A stretch of 64,000 nucleotides of DNA from Parasedimentitalea psychrophila (GCF_030285785.1 NZ_CP127247.1:4363501-4427500); one strand, 5' to 3'; numbered from the stretch's first letter, positions 7,909 through 18,064 are shown. Numbers and translations are program-made. The notes: generated from the sequence alone by a model not told the origin.

Positions 7909-9432
7909 TCACTCCGCCCCAGTCTGCGTCTCGGTCTGCGTCTCGGTCTGCGTCTCGGTCTGCGTCTCGAAGCCATTGTGTACCAACCGGTTCAGCGCAG
8001 ACACGCCCCAGCCGGTGGCCCCCTTGGGCGCATAGCTGGTGTCTGCCTTGACCGAAGCAACGCCGGCAATATCCAGGTGAATCCAAGGGGTCTCGTCCTT
8101 GACGAACCGCTTCAGGAACTGGGCTGCGGTAACGGATCCCGCTGCGCGACCACCGGTGTTCTTGATATCCGCAATACGGGATTTAATCAGATCATCGTAG
8201 CCCTTTCCCAAGGGCATCCGCCAAGCACCTTCATCTTCGGCAGCGGCGGCTTTGAGAAAGGCATTGCACAGCGCGTCATTGTTCGAAAACACACCGGCAT
8301 TTTCATGCCCCAAGCCTACGATAATGGCCCCTGTCAGGGTGGCCAGATCAATCATGCCAACCGGGTTGAACCGCTCTTGCGTGTACCACATCACATCACA
8401 GAGCACCAAACGCCCTTCGGCATCGGTGTTGATCACCTCAATGGTGTCACCCTTCATCGATGTCACCACATCGCCGGGACGGGTGGCATTGCCAGAGGGC
8501 ATGTTTTCCACCAACCCAACCAAGCCAACCACATTGGCCTTGGCGCCGCGCAGCGCAAGCGCCCGCATGGTGCCGGCCACCACGCCCGCCCCGCCCATGT
8601 CCATGGTCATATCTTCCATGCCTCCCGCCGGTTTCAATGAGATACCGCCAGTGTCAAACACCACGCCCTTGCCGACCAGCGCCAGTGGAGCCTCGCCCTC
8701 AAGGCCGCCGTTCCACTGCATGATCACCACTTTGGAGGGGCTATCGGAGCCCTGACCGACACAGAGCAGCGAGCGCATCCCCAGCTCTTCCAACTGCGGC
8801 TCGTCCAGCACCTCGACCTTCAGGCCGATGGCTTCCATCTCAACCAGGCGGTTGGCGAATTCGGTTGTGGTCAGTACATTGGCGGGCTCATTGATCAGAT
8901 CGCGGGTCATGTGGACGCCTTCGGCCACCGCCAGCATCGGTGCAAATTTGGTGGCAGTCTCTTCATGCGCCTTATGCGCAATCACCACGGCGTCGAGTGT
9001 CTTGCTGTCCTGGGCCGTTTTATGCTGATCAAATGAGTAACTGCGCAGAGCAATACCAAGCGCCAGATCGGCGGCTTTGGGCATTGATCCGGCCATCACC
9101 GTCATGATCTTGCCGGCCCCTATTTTGGCCAGGGCCGCACCGGCCTTGCGGGCCTCAATCGGAGTGACCCGGCGTGGCAGTACCAGCACATCCAACGCTT
9201 CGACCTGCAGTCCGGCAGGCCAGCCCAGAGAGATGATCTGGCCGGTCTTGGCTTTCTTAAAACTGTCGCTGGCGATGAGCCGCGCCAAGGCGCCTTTGCT
9301 CAGTCGGTTGGCGCTGCGTCCAGCCTGATCCATGAGGCCCTCGGGGGTGATCAGGATCACCAGACGCCCGACCTGTTCTGACAGTGACTTGGGGTCGTAA
9401 TCGACAAAACGGATTGGTGTCAGATGGCTCAT
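7909..9432 (-). CDS. pepA: leucyl aminopeptidase (M17)
   Basis: 507 residues, cytosolic dinuclear-metal aminopeptidase releasing N-terminal residues. The C-terminal catalytic domain shows VGKGVVFDTGGISLKP, DMGGAGVV and the family signature NTDAEGRLVL, supplying metal ligands and the catalytic Arg. The extreme C-terminus is odd: four tandem ETQT units encoded by a 12-bp DNA repeat just before the stop, outside the conserved fold. Upstream of holC in the same operon. Confidence 0.96.
   Translation of the reverse strand: MSHLTPIRFVDYDPKSLSEQVGRLVILITPEGLMDQAGRSANRLSKGALARLIASDSFKKAKTGQIISLGWPAGLQVEALDVLVLPRRVTPIEARKAGAALAKIGAGKIMTVMAGSMPKAADLALGIALRSYSFDQHKTAQDSKTLDAVVIAHKAHEETATKFAPMLAVAEGVHMTRDLINEPANVLTTTEFANRLVEMEAIGLKVEVLDEPQLEELGMRSLLCVGQGSDSPSKVVIMQWNGGLEGEAPLALVGKGVVFDTGGISLKPAGGMEDMTMDMGGAGVVAGTMRALALRGAKANVVGLVGLVENMPSGNATRPGDVVTSMKGDTIEVINTDAEGRLVLCDVMWYTQERFNPVGMIDLATLTGAIIVGLGHENAGVFSNNDALCNAFLKAAAAEDEGAWRMPLGKGYDDLIKSRIADIKNTGGRAAGSVTAAQFLKRFVKDETPWIHLDIAGVASVKADTSYAPKGATGWGVSALNRLVHNGFETQTETQTETQTETQTGAE
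7922..7969. repeat. 12-bp tandem repeat x4 in the 3' end of pepA
   Basis: Four perfect copies of GTCTGCGTCTCG (plus-strand reading), 48 bp in all, encode (ETQT)4 at the PepA C-terminus. The unit length keeps frame, so copy number can change without disrupting the gene or holC downstream. Confidence 0.95.
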
Positions 9433-9612
9433 GAAGCGGGCTCCAGCTTAGGTTGATACGAGGTGCTGCAACAGCTAGCCTGCGACACCGCAATTGGCTA
9501 GGGGCAGTCGAAGGCGAAGGATCTGCGTTGACGTGGAAATTGCAGTTTTACCCGGCCTCAATCTACGCTAACATCGACGACAATAAATATGGCTAGATCT
9601 GGGGGGATCGCA

Positions 9613-10755
9613 GTGTCACGATTCGACAGGTACCTGCTGTCCCAATATCTACTGTTTTTCGGCTTCTTCTCGCTGATCCTGGTGGCGGTATTCTGGATCA
9701 ACCGGGCGGTGGTGCTGTTTGATCGGCTGATTGGCGATGGACAATCGGCGCTTGTATTTCTTGAATTCACCACATTGGCGCTGCCCAACCTTGTGCGGAT
9801 GGTTCTGCCGGTTGCCGCCTTTGCCTCGGCGGTTTGGGTGACCAACCGGTTGAGCAGAGAAAGTGAGCTGACAGTGTTGCGGGCCACCGGCACCAGCCCC
9901 TGGCAAATGGCCCGGCCAGCGCTTGTTTTTGGTGTTGTCACCGCGCTGATGATGTCGGTGCTCACCCATTTCCTGCTGCCTGCATCGATTGGCCAGCTGA
10001 AGGACCGTGAATCCGAAGTCACCCGCAATATTACCGCCAAGCTGTTGAACGAAGGCAGTTTCCTGCACCCCGCTAAGGGCGTCACCGTTTACATCCGCAA
10101 AATCGACCCGGACGGAACGCTGAACGATGTATTCCTTTCCGACCGGCGCACCCCGGGTCAAAGCGTCCTCTATACCGGGGCGCGGGCCTTTCTGGTTCGA
10201 GAACAGGATCGCTCCCATCTGGTGATGGTGGACGGAATGGCGCTTCGCATGGATCTTCAGGGCCGCAAGCTATCATCAACTGTCTTTTCTGATTTCTCAT
10301 ATGATATAAGTAGCTTGACGGACAAAAACGGGCAAAGAAACCGCGGCATTCGGGTTATTCCCAGTTATGAGTTGCTGACGCGTCTGGATCAGATTGCCGA
10401 GCGGGAAAAATTCAGTCGCGGCCAATTGACCGAAGAACTGCATCTGCGCTTTGCCCGGGCGCTTGTCTGCGTCGCGGTTGTGTTGATCGGGTTTTCGTCA
10501 CTGATGCTGGGGACATTTTCACGGTTCGGAGTGTGGCGTCAGGCGCTGCTGGCCTTTGTGCTGCTGGTTGTCATCGAAGGTCTGCGCGGCGTGGTGGCTG
10601 GGCCGGTCCTTGAGAATGCCGATCTTTGGCCACTGATCTATCTTCCCTCGGCAATTGGGCTGGTGATCGCAGCCATCTTCCTTCAACTTGCAGCACATCC
10701 GATCAAACTGTTTAGACGCCCCTCACAACCGGCAACAAGAGAGGCTGCCCAGTGA
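9613..10755 (+). CDS. lptF: LPS export ABC transporter permease LptF
   Basis: About 380 residues of the YjgP/YjgQ permease family: membrane segments near the N-terminus (FDRYLLSQYLLFFGFFSLILVAVF), a large periplasmic jellyroll-type middle, and three C-terminal membrane segments. With LptG and LptB it extracts LPS from the inner membrane. GTG 9613 has GGGGGGA 5 nt upstream and starts at the usual position; an in-frame ATG at 9589 would add 8 residues. First gene of a six-gene run. Confidence 0.92.
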   Translation: MSRFDRYLLSQYLLFFGFFSLILVAVFWINRAVVLFDRLIGDGQSALVFLEFTTLALPNLVRMVLPVAAFASAVWVTNRLSRESELTVLRATGTSPWQMARPALVFGVVTALMMSVLTHFLLPASIGQLKDRESEVTRNITAKLLNEGSFLHPAKGVTVYIRKIDPDGTLNDVFLSDRRTPGQSVLYTGARAFLVREQDRSHLVMVDGMALRMDLQGRKLSSTVFSDFSYDISSLTDKNGQRNRGIRVIPSYELLTRLDQIAEREKFSRGQLTEELHLRFARALVCVAVVLIGFSSLMLGTFSRFGVWRQALLAFVLLVVIEGLRGVVAGPVLENADLWPLIYLPSAIGLVIAAIFLQLAAHPIKLFRRPSQPATREAAQ

Positions 10756-11855
10756 CGCTAGACCTCTATTATGCGCGCCGCTTCCTGCAATGGTTCGCCA
10801 TCATTTGCATTGTCTTGCTTACGCTGGTGATGTTGATCGACCTCAACGAACAGTTCCGTCGTTTTGACGGGTTTGGTCTTAGTTTTGGTCAGCTGGTAAA
10901 CCTGACCTTATTGACGGCGCCAGCGGCGTTGGACCAGTTTCTGCCGCTGATCATGATTCTATCCACCATTGTGTTGTTTGTCGGTCTTGCACGCAGTAGC
11001 GAATTGGTGGTGACCCGTGCCATAGGCCGGTCAGGGCTGCGCGCCCTGGCCGCACCGCTGAGCATGGCTGCGTTGATTGGCGTGCTGACAGTCACCACGC
11101 TGAACCCTATTGTTGCAGCCACCTCAAACCGGTATCAAGATCTGGCGGATTCCTACCGCACCGACGGCTCAGCGGCGCTGTCGCTGTCTGGTGAGGGCCT
11201 TTGGCTGCGCCAGGGCGGGGCTCAGGGCCAGTCCGTCATTCATGCCGCCGGCTATGGCGGTGAGGCCGGCAATATCAGCCTGTATGATGTCACCATCGTT
11301 TCTTATGCTCCCGACGGAGGGCCCGTGCGCCAGATCATCGCTGAAAGTGCTCAAATTCAGGGGGACGTCTGGCTATTGAAAAATGCCAAGGCCTGGCCTC
11401 TGACGCCCGGTCTCAACCCTGAAACAAACTCGGCCATTCATGACGAACTTAGACTGCCGACAACCCTGACCCAGGATCGCATTCGCGACAGTCTTGGATC
11501 TGCCGACGGGGTTTCGATCTATGACCTGCCAGAAACAATTCGGGTCCTTGGCCAGGCCGGGTTTTCGACCAAACGGCATGAAGTTCGGTTTCAGGTAGAA
11601 CTGGCGCGGCCGTTGTTTCTGATGGCCATGGTTCTGGTCGGCGCAGCTTTCACCATGCGTCACGCGCGGTCGGGAGGCACCGGGCTGGCGGTTCTGATAG
11701 CCGTGCTGTTGGGCTTTGGCCTCTATTTCATCCGTAATTTCGCTCAAATCCTCGGCGAGAACGGCCAGATCCCGGTCAGCCTGGCGGCCTGGGCTCCGCC
11801 GGTTGCCTCGGTCCTGTTGACCCTTGGCCTGCTGCTGCATGCGGAGGACGGCTGA
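10752..11855 (+). CDS. lptG: LPS export ABC transporter permease LptG
   Basis: 367 residues, second YjgP/YjgQ permease with the same layout as LptF. It opens TLDLYYARRFLQWFAIICIVLL, and the C-terminal half has KRHEVRFQVELARPLFLMAMVLVGAAFTMR, a conserved LptG stretch. The GTG start overlaps the lptF stop (GTGA), implying translational coupling and balanced heterodimer production. Confidence 0.93.
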   Translation: MTLDLYYARRFLQWFAIICIVLLTLVMLIDLNEQFRRFDGFGLSFGQLVNLTLLTAPAALDQFLPLIMILSTIVLFVGLARSSELVVTRAIGRSGLRALAAPLSMAALIGVLTVTTLNPIVAATSNRYQDLADSYRTDGSAALSLSGEGLWLRQGGAQGQSVIHAAGYGGEAGNISLYDVTIVSYAPDGGPVRQIIAESAQIQGDVWLLKNAKAWPLTPGLNPETNSAIHDELRLPTTLTQDRIRDSLGSADGVSIYDLPETIRVLGQAGFSTKRHEVRFQVELARPLFLMAMVLVGAAFTMRHARSGGTGLAVLIAVLLGFGLYFIRNFAQILGENGQIPVSLAAWAPPVASVLLTLGLLLHAEDG

Positions 11856-11856
11856 C

Positions 11857-14004
11857 ATGCGTCGTACTCTTTATGTATTGACCTTGGTTCCCTGGATGAT
11901 CCTGGCCTCAACGGCCGGTGCCCAGCAAACCTCGGTGTCAGTGGACGACAGACGGCCGGCATTGCTGGTTGCCGATACGGTCTACATCACCCCGGACCGC
12001 ACCTTGATCGCCGAGGGCAATGTCGAAGCCTATCAGGGCGACATCCGCTTGCGGGCACAGAAAATCACCTTTGACCGCGACAAGGGCACCCTTCATATTG
12101 AAGGCCCTATTCGCATAGATCAGGGCGGCGAGATCACCATTCTGGCAAATGCCGCTGACATGGACAAAGACCTCCGCAATGGTATCCTCAAGGGGGCCCG
12201 CATGGTGTTTCAGCAGCAGCTGCAACTGGCCTCGGTGCAGATGACTCGGGTCAGTGGTCGCTATACGCAACTCTACAAGACATCGGCCACCTCCTGCCAG
12301 ATCTGTGATGATGGCTCGCCGCCGCTCTGGCAAATCCGGGCCGAGAAGGTCACCCACGACCAGCTGGAGAGACAGCTCTACTTTGAGAACGCACAGTTCC
12401 GAATTCTGGATGTGCCAGTGTTCTATTTCCCAGCTCTGCGCCTGCCCGATCCGACACTAGAGCGCGCCTCGGGTTTACTGGTGCCGTCAGTACGCACCAC
12501 GTCGGGTTTGGGCACCGGGGTCAAAGTGCCTTACTTCTTCACTCTGGGCGACTCCCGGGACCTGACACTGGCCCCCTACCTGTCGTCCAAAACACGCACC
12601 CTTGACGCCCGCTACCGACAGGCCTTCAAAACGGGAACACTGGAAGTCGAAGGCGCCTTGACCCGCGATGACCTGCAGCCCGGCGATACCCGCGGTTATC
12701 TGTTTGCTGATGGCGCCTTCGATCTGCGCAAAGGCTACAATCTTGAATTTCAAATCAGAACCGTCTCGGACGATGCCTATCTTGCCGATTACGGGCTGCC
12801 AGATCTCGACCGTCTGCGCTCGCAACTGACGCTGACAAAAGTCAATCGCGACAGCCTGTTCCACACCAGTATGATCTACTACAAAACGCTGCGGGATTCC
12901 GACGAGCAGACTGAAATTCCATCCTCGATCGGTGACATTTATTATCAGCAGCGCTTTCACCCTGAGCAACTGGGCGGTGAGTTGCAAATGACCCTGCTGG
13001 CCCACGCCCACAACCGCTCTTCGAACACTGATATTATAGGTCGCGATATCGCCCGCACCACGGTGGATGCCAACTGGCAACGCGAATGGCACCTACAGAA
13101 CGGAGTTGTCACCCAGACCCAATTTGGCCTGTCCGCCGATGCGTTCAACATTCAGGATGACAGTACATATTCGTCAAATGAATCCCGTCTGACGCCACGC
13201 GGTGCCATTACATTTCGACTGCCGATGACGCGCCAATCCACCTCTGGGGGCACGGAATTCCTGGAACCTATTGTGCAGCTGGGCTGGACCGATACCATTG
13301 GCGATGCGGTGCCAAATGACGAAAGCAATTTCGTCGAGTTTGATCAGGGCAATTTGCTGGAAATGTCCCGGTTTCCGGCAACCGATGCCCGCGAGGATGG
13401 CGTGACCTTGGTTTATGGCATCAACTGGGCTCGGTATTCGCAAGACGGCTGGCAGGCCTCCGCCGCCCTCGGCCAGGTGTTTCGCAGCACTGCAGACAGC
13501 CAATTCACCAAATCTTCGGGCCTTAGCGGCACCTCCTCCGATATATTGATGGCCGGGCAGCTCAGGCTTAACGACGATATCGCTATCACAACCCGCGGCT
13601 TGCTAAATGGCGCGCTGAACTTCTCCAAGGCCGAACTTCGCGGCGATTGGTCCAACCAGAACGCCCAGATTTCGGGCAGCTACCTATGGCTGGGCACCGA
13701 TGCGGCCGAAGGCCGAACCGAGGAAACCTCGGAATTTTGGTTCAATGGCCGCTATCAGATTCACTCGAACTGGTCCGCCAGCGCCAATCTGCGCTACGAT
13801 ATTTCCGATTCTCGTGCGTCACGCGCCGGTATTGGATTTGTCTACACAAACGAATGCGTCAAGGTCGATCTTTCGGTTAACAGGCGCTATACTACCACAT
13901 CAAGTGTTGAGCCTTCGACCGATTTCGGCTTTACCATCGCATTGAACGGGTTTTCCGTTGATAGCGGCACACAAAATTACAGGCGATCATGCAGCAATTC
14001 CTAA
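11857..14004 (+). CDS. lptD: LPS assembly outer membrane protein LptD
   Basis: 715 residues. A signal peptide (residues 1 to about 23, ending TAGAQQ) is followed by an N-terminal OstA/LptA-like beta-jellyroll (about 40-130, VYITPDRTLIAEGNVEAYQGD) and a long C-terminal beta-barrel domain ending YRRSCSNS. It inserts LPS in the outer leaflet. GGAGGA sits before ATG 11857. A cysteine pair in ATSCQICDDG is visible in the region where LptD disulfides are known. It follows lptG by one nucleotide. Confidence 0.94.
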   Translation: MRRTLYVLTLVPWMILASTAGAQQTSVSVDDRRPALLVADTVYITPDRTLIAEGNVEAYQGDIRLRAQKITFDRDKGTLHIEGPIRIDQGGEITILANAADMDKDLRNGILKGARMVFQQQLQLASVQMTRVSGRYTQLYKTSATSCQICDDGSPPLWQIRAEKVTHDQLERQLYFENAQFRILDVPVFYFPALRLPDPTLERASGLLVPSVRTTSGLGTGVKVPYFFTLGDSRDLTLAPYLSSKTRTLDARYRQAFKTGTLEVEGALTRDDLQPGDTRGYLFADGAFDLRKGYNLEFQIRTVSDDAYLADYGLPDLDRLRSQLTLTKVNRDSLFHTSMIYYKTLRDSDEQTEIPSSIGDIYYQQRFHPEQLGGELQMTLLAHAHNRSSNTDIIGRDIARTTVDANWQREWHLQNGVVTQTQFGLSADAFNIQDDSTYSSNESRLTPRGAITFRLPMTRQSTSGGTEFLEPIVQLGWTDTIGDAVPNDESNFVEFDQGNLLEMSRFPATDAREDGVTLVYGINWARYSQDGWQASAALGQVFRSTADSQFTKSSGLSGTSSDILMAGQLRLNDDIAITTRGLLNGALNFSKAELRGDWSNQNAQISGSYLWLGTDAAEGRTEETSEFWFNGRYQIHSNWSASANLRYDISDSRASRAGIGFVYTNECVKVDLSVNRRYTTTSSVEPSTDFGFTIALNGFSVDSGTQNYRRSCSNS

Positions 14005-15257
14005 AGTCTTGGTTCTCTGCCCCGGATCTGGTCCGCGGCACAATCCGTTTAACCTACACGGCCCTCTTTCTTGGTGCGGCGGTCATTGTGCCGCAATCCA
14101 CGTCAGCACAGGGGTTATTTTCGCCAGCTGTCACCGTCAATGAATCGGTGATCACAAAATACGAACTGGAACAACGGACCCAGTTCATGCGGCTGCTTGG
14201 CACCCCGGGTGACCCCAACAAACGGGCGCTTGAGGATCTGATCAACGACCGGCTCCAGAAAGAGGCCACGGCCCAGGCCGGGATCACGCTCTCCGAAGAT
14301 GCAATTACCCTTGGCATGACCGAATTCGCCGGGCGGGCCAACCTGACCCTCGAGGAATTTCTCAAAGCGCTGGGGGAAAATGATGTGGCCCCCGAAACCC
14401 TGCGCGACTACACCATTGCCGGCCTGAGCTGGCGGGACTATGTCGGCTCGCGGTTCCTGTCTTTGGCGCGCCCCAGTGAAGGCGAAATCGACCGGGCCAT
14501 GGGCCGGGCCGACACCGGTGGTGTGCAGGTGCTGCTGTCCGAAGTGATCATCCCGATCAATGAACAGAATGTGGGTCAGGTTAAAGAACTCGCAGAACAA
14601 ATCAGCCAGCTGGACAGCTTTTCAGCCTTTTCATCCGCCGCGACACAATATTCCGCTGCCGATAGCCGCAACAATCAGGGTCACCTGCCCTGGGTCTCAC
14701 TGACCAAGCTACCGCCACAACTGCAGGAAGTTGTGTTGGCTCTGAACGCAGGCGAAATCACCTCGCCGCTGCAAGTGCAAGGCGCCATTGCCCTGTTTCA
14801 GATGCGCGACGTCCGGGAAGTCGCCGGTGCCGCCCCTCGCTTTGCCGCTATTGAATACGCCAGCTACCTGATTGCAGGTGGCCACAGCCCGCAGGCGCAG
14901 GCAACCGCGCAACAGCTCGCCGCCCAGATCGACACCTGTGACGACCTCTACGGCATCGCCAAAGACCAGGATCCTGCGGTGCTGGAGATCCAGAGCCTGG
15001 CGCCGGCGGAGATCCCGCTGGATGTGGCACTGGAGCTGGCAAAACTTGACAGTGGCGAGACCTCTGCCGTGCTGACCCGCAACAATGGCCAAACCCTGGT
15101 GCTGCTGATGATGTGCGGCCGCACCGCTGATCTGGGCACCGACGAGGATGACGGCCGTCAGGGGGTCGCAAATGCGCTCACCCAACAACGGCTTGAGGCC
15201 TATGCCGCCAGTTTCATTGAACAACTTCGCGCCGACGCCGAAATCGTGATAAAGTGA
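13989..15257 (+). CDS. surA: SurA-like periplasmic peptidyl-prolyl isomerase/chaperone
   Basis: 422 residues. A leader with a hydrophobic stretch (about 20-36) ends in STSAQG; then comes a SurA N-terminal chaperone domain (VTVNESVITKYELEQRTQFM, LINDRLQKEA) and a parvulin-type PPIase region (about 170-270, LLSEVIIPINEQ to NAGEITSPLQVQGAIALFQM). The start lies inside the lptD 3' end (16-nt overlap). Its likely clients include LptD itself, which fits the operon. Confidence 0.87.
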   Translation: MQQFLKSWFSAPDLVRGTIRLTYTALFLGAAVIVPQSTSAQGLFSPAVTVNESVITKYELEQRTQFMRLLGTPGDPNKRALEDLINDRLQKEATAQAGITLSEDAITLGMTEFAGRANLTLEEFLKALGENDVAPETLRDYTIAGLSWRDYVGSRFLSLARPSEGEIDRAMGRADTGGVQVLLSEVIIPINEQNVGQVKELAEQISQLDSFSAFSSAATQYSAADSRNNQGHLPWVSLTKLPPQLQEVVLALNAGEITSPLQVQGAIALFQMRDVREVAGAAPRFAAIEYASYLIAGGHSPQAQATAQQLAAQIDTCDDLYGIAKDQDPAVLEIQSLAPAEIPLDVALELAKLDSGETSAVLTRNNGQTLVLLMMCGRTADLGTDEDDGRQGVANALTQQRLEAYAASFIEQLRADAEIVIK

Positions 15258-16225
15258 GCCCATTCCCCCCCATTGCCCTCAGCTGTGGGGAGCCCGCCGG
15301 AGTGGGCCCTGAAATCGCCGCCAAGGCCTGGGACAAGCTGCGCGATAGTTGCCCGTTTTTCTGGATCGGCGATCCCCGTCATCTTCCTGAGGGCACTGCG
15401 TTTGTGGAAATTTCCACCGCCGCCGAATCCCTGACTGTCTGCGCCACCGCACTGCCGGTTTTACCGATGGCTTTTGACGGTGCCGCCATCGCAGGACTGC
15501 CTGTTGCACGGCACGCCGCAGGTGTCATCCAGTCGATCGAAACAGCCGTGAGCCTTGTCCAGAGCGGCCAGGCCTCGGCACTCTGTACCGCACCAATCCA
15601 TAAAAAGGCCCTGATCGACGGGGCTGATTTTGCCTATCCGGGCCACACCGAATTCCTGGCGGCGCTGGCCGGGCGCAACCGCGTGGTGATGATGCTGGCC
15701 TGCGAGCAGTTGCGCGTGGTGCCTGCCACCATTCATATTGCCCTGGCCCAGGTGCCCCGGCATCTGACCCCGGTTCTGCTACGCGAAACCATCGAGATCA
15801 CGGTCAAAGGATTGCAAGACCAATTTGGAATCCCTCACCCGCGCATCGCAGTGGCCGGCCTGAACCCTCATGCGGGCGAAGGCGGCGCGATGGGCTCCGA
15901 GGAACTCGACTGGATCAATGCCCTGCTTCAAGACATGCAGAGTGACAGCTATGATCTCACCGGTCCACATCCCGCCGACACCCTGTTCCACGCCGCCGCC
16001 CGCGCCCGTTATGATGCTGCCATCTGCATGTACCACGACCAGGCGCTGATCCCGATCAAAACACTGGATTTTGATCGCGGCGTCAATGTCACCCTCGGCC
16101 TGCCCTTCATTCGCACCTCCCCCGACCACGGCACTGCTTGTGATATCGCCGGCTTGGGACAGGCCAATCCCAGCAGCCTGATCGAAGCGCTCAAAATGGC
16201 GCAGACCATGGCCAAATCCTCTTGA
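15254..16225 (+). CDS. pdxA: 4-hydroxythreonine-4-phosphate dehydrogenase
   Basis: 323 residues, NAD-dependent enzyme of pyridoxal 5'-phosphate synthesis. Family features: ALSCGEPAGVGPEIAAKAW at the N-terminus, the TAPIHKKAL and PGHTEFLA segments, and the metal/substrate-binding ICMYHDQALIPIKTL followed by TLGLPFIRTSPDHGTA. The GTG start overlaps the surA stop (GTGA). The surA-pdxA-rsmA order is widely conserved in proteobacteria. Confidence 0.95.
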   Translation: MSPFPPIALSCGEPAGVGPEIAAKAWDKLRDSCPFFWIGDPRHLPEGTAFVEISTAAESLTVCATALPVLPMAFDGAAIAGLPVARHAAGVIQSIETAVSLVQSGQASALCTAPIHKKALIDGADFAYPGHTEFLAALAGRNRVVMMLACEQLRVVPATIHIALAQVPRHLTPVLLRETIEITVKGLQDQFGIPHPRIAVAGLNPHAGEGGAMGSEELDWINALLQDMQSDSYDLTGPHPADTLFHAAARARYDAAICMYHDQALIPIKTLDFDRGVNVTLGLPFIRTSPDHGTACDIAGLGQANPSSLIEALKMAQTMAKSS

Positions 16226-16241
16226 TCCTTCATCTGGCTGC

Positions 16242-16260
16242 AAATATCCCCGCCGGAGGC
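16242..16260. repeat. intergenic repeat fragment (CCGCCGGAGG type)
   Basis: AAATATCCCCGCCGGAGGC in the 96-bp pdxA-rsmA gap is a short, inverted member of the same intergenic repeat class as at 7161. Confidence 0.45.
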
Positions 16261-16321
16261 ATAAAGTTTTGAAGCCTCCCCAACGTCCAGTCCCAACGCC
16301 CAACCCCAAGTTAGAAACAAT

Positions 16322-17167
16322 ATGACCACCATCGACAGCCTGCCTCCCCTGCGCGAGGTTATTGCAGACCACCAGCTCTCCGCCCGCAAATCACTGGGCC
16401 AGAATTTTCTGCTCGACCTGAACCTGACCGCCAAGATCGCCCGCTTGGCCGGTGATCTGTCTGACTGCGACGTATTGGAAATCGGCCCCGGCCCTGGTGG
16501 TTTGACCCGAGGCCTGCTGGCCGAGGGGGCCCGCCGGGTGCTGGCCGTCGAAAAAGACGCACGTTGCCTGCCCGCGCTGGCCCAGGTCGCCGCCGCCTAC
16601 CCCAATCGTCTGCAGGTGATCGAAGGCGATGCGCTGGAGATCAATCCACTTGAACACCTGACCCCGCCAATCCGGGTTACTGCCAACCTGCCCTATAATA
16701 TCGGCACCGAATTGCTGGTGCGCTGGCTGACCCCCAAACAATGGCCGCCGTTCTGGCAGAGCCTGACCCTGATGTTCCAGCGCGAAGTGGCCGAACGCAT
16801 CGTGGCGCAGCCGGGCACCAAGAAATATGGCCGTCTCGCCCTCTTGGCACAGTGGCGCGCCGAGCCGCATATCGTGATGTCGCTGCCGCCCGGAGCCTTC
16901 ACCCCACCGCCAAAGGTATCCAGCGCAGTTGTCCATCTGACGGCGCTGCCCGAACCTCGGTTTCCAGCAGATGCCGGCACCCTGAATCAGGTGGTGGCCG
17001 CCGCCTTCAACCAGCGCAGGAAAATGCTGCGGTCGGCACTGAAAAGCGTGTCTCCCGACATCGAAGACCACCTGAAGGCTGCCGGCATTCCTCCGACCGA
17101 GCGCGCAGAGCAGGTTGGTCTCGAAGCGTTCTGCGCCCTGGCACGCAGCTTGAATCCCGGGACCTGA
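16322..17167 (+). CDS. rsmA: 16S rRNA dimethyladenosine transferase
   Basis: 281 residues. SAM-dependent enzyme that dimethylates two adjacent adenosines near the 3' end of 16S rRNA. Motifs: [15 protein letters not shown]-binding loop [16 protein letters not shown], acidic VEKDARC, and the catalytic N6-adenine methylase motif NLPYNIGT. The C-terminal helical domain is complete. Last gene of the lptF run; a strong hairpin follows at 17261. Confidence 0.96.
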   Translation: MTTIDSLPPLREVIADHQLSARKSLGQNFLLDLNLTAKIARLAGDLSDCDVLEIGPGPGGLTRGLLAEGARRVLAVEKDARCLPALAQVAAAYPNRLQVIEGDALEINPLEHLTPPIRVTANLPYNIGTELLVRWLTPKQWPPFWQSLTLMFQREVAERIVAQPGTKKYGRLALLAQWRAEPHIVMSLPPGAFTPPPKVSSAVVHLTALPEPRFPADAGTLNQVVAAAFNQRRKMLRSALKSVSPDIEDHLKAAGIPPTERAEQVGLEAFCALARSLNPGT

Positions 17168-17260
17168 CGGCGACACCCGCCTATGGCTTGCCAATCCCCG
17201 GCGCAAGAACAGCTATGGTTTTGACATTCTGCGAGGTGTCACCACGACACCCCAAATGCA

Positions 17261-17292
17261 AAAAGCCCCGGTCCAACTGGACCGGGGCTTTT
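17261..17292. terminator. strong bidirectional terminator
   Basis: AAAAGCCCCGGTCC-AACT-GGACCGGGGCTTTT is a perfect inverted repeat with A and T runs at the ends, giving intrinsic terminators on both strands for the convergent rsmA operon and DUF4167 gene. Confidence 0.93.
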
Positions 17293-17326
17293 CTCTGTCT
17301 CTATTCTCTGTCTCAATAAAACAGGC

Positions 17327-18064
17327 TTACTCAGCCGCTTCAGGCGCATCTCCAGCCTTACGGTCTGACGCCGTGGGCGCCTCAGCTCTGGGTGCGACCG
17401 ACGCCTCAACCTTGGGCGCGACCGGTGCCTCAACCTTGGGCGCGACCGGCGCCACGGGTGTTGCAGCCTTGGCTACGACAGGGTCCTCTACCGCTTTGAC
17501 GGCGACTGGTTCCTGAGGTCTTGGAGCGGGTTTTCGCGTCCGCGGGCGGCGAGTGCTGGTTTTTTTAGGTTTGCTTTCCGGCGTCTCGACCAGACCGGAA
17601 TCCCCTGCCGGTTCGACCGTGTTGCTCACCTCCAGGACATCAGGCTGTGGCGCCCCTGCTGGATCATCGCGAGGGGTGGTTGCCGGTTCATTCCGGGCCG
17701 CAGCGTCACTGCGGGCCGCGGCATCGCGTTCCTGACGCTCGGCGCGTTCCCGGTCGCGCTCAACCTGGCGCTCCCGATTTTGCCGTTCCTGCTCTTCGCG
17801 ACGGGTATCCTGCTCGCGCTGAGCCTCTCCCAGCATCCGCAAATAGTGCTCTGCGTGCTGTTGGAAGTTCTCAACGGCGACCCCATCATTGCCCAACTGG
17901 GCATCGCGCGCCAGTTGATTGTATTTGTCGATGATTTGTTGCGGAGTGCCACGCACCTTGCCCTCTGGGCCCGAGCTATCGAACACCCGGTTCACAACAT
18001 TACCACCACCAGTGGGGCGATTGCGGTTCGATTTCGACCGCGAACGTGTTTTAGACGATCTCAT
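17327..18064 (-). CDS. DUF4167 domain-containing protein
   Basis: 245 residues. The basic N-terminus (MRSSKTRSRSKSNRNR) leads into the DUF4167 core (GNVVNRVFDSSGPEGKVRGT and the helical YNQLARDAQLGNDGVAVENF), then a charged Glu/Arg coiled-coil-like stretch (about 90-125) and a low-complexity Pro/Ala/Lys/Val tail with repeated APKVEAPV units. The family occurs in alphaproteobacteria and its function is unknown; the basic ends suggest nucleic-acid or ribosome association (inference). ATG 18064 is the family start, 14 residues inside a longer frame. Confidence 0.85.
   Translation of the reverse strand: MRSSKTRSRSKSNRNRPTGGGNVVNRVFDSSGPEGKVRGTPQQIIDKYNQLARDAQLGNDGVAVENFQQHAEHYLRMLGEAQREQDTRREEQERQNRERQVERDRERAERQERDAAARSDAAARNEPATTPRDDPAGAPQPDVLEVSNTVEPAGDSGLVETPESKPKKTSTRRPRTRKPAPRPQEPVAVKAVEDPVVAKAATPVAPVAPKVEAPVAPKVEASVAPRAEAPTASDRKAGDAPEAAE

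Noticed and set aside
7901-7976. Arg-rich 25-residue N-terminal extension of HolC
   Set aside because: It is only the pepA 12-bp repeat translated in another frame; the family start is ATG 7901.
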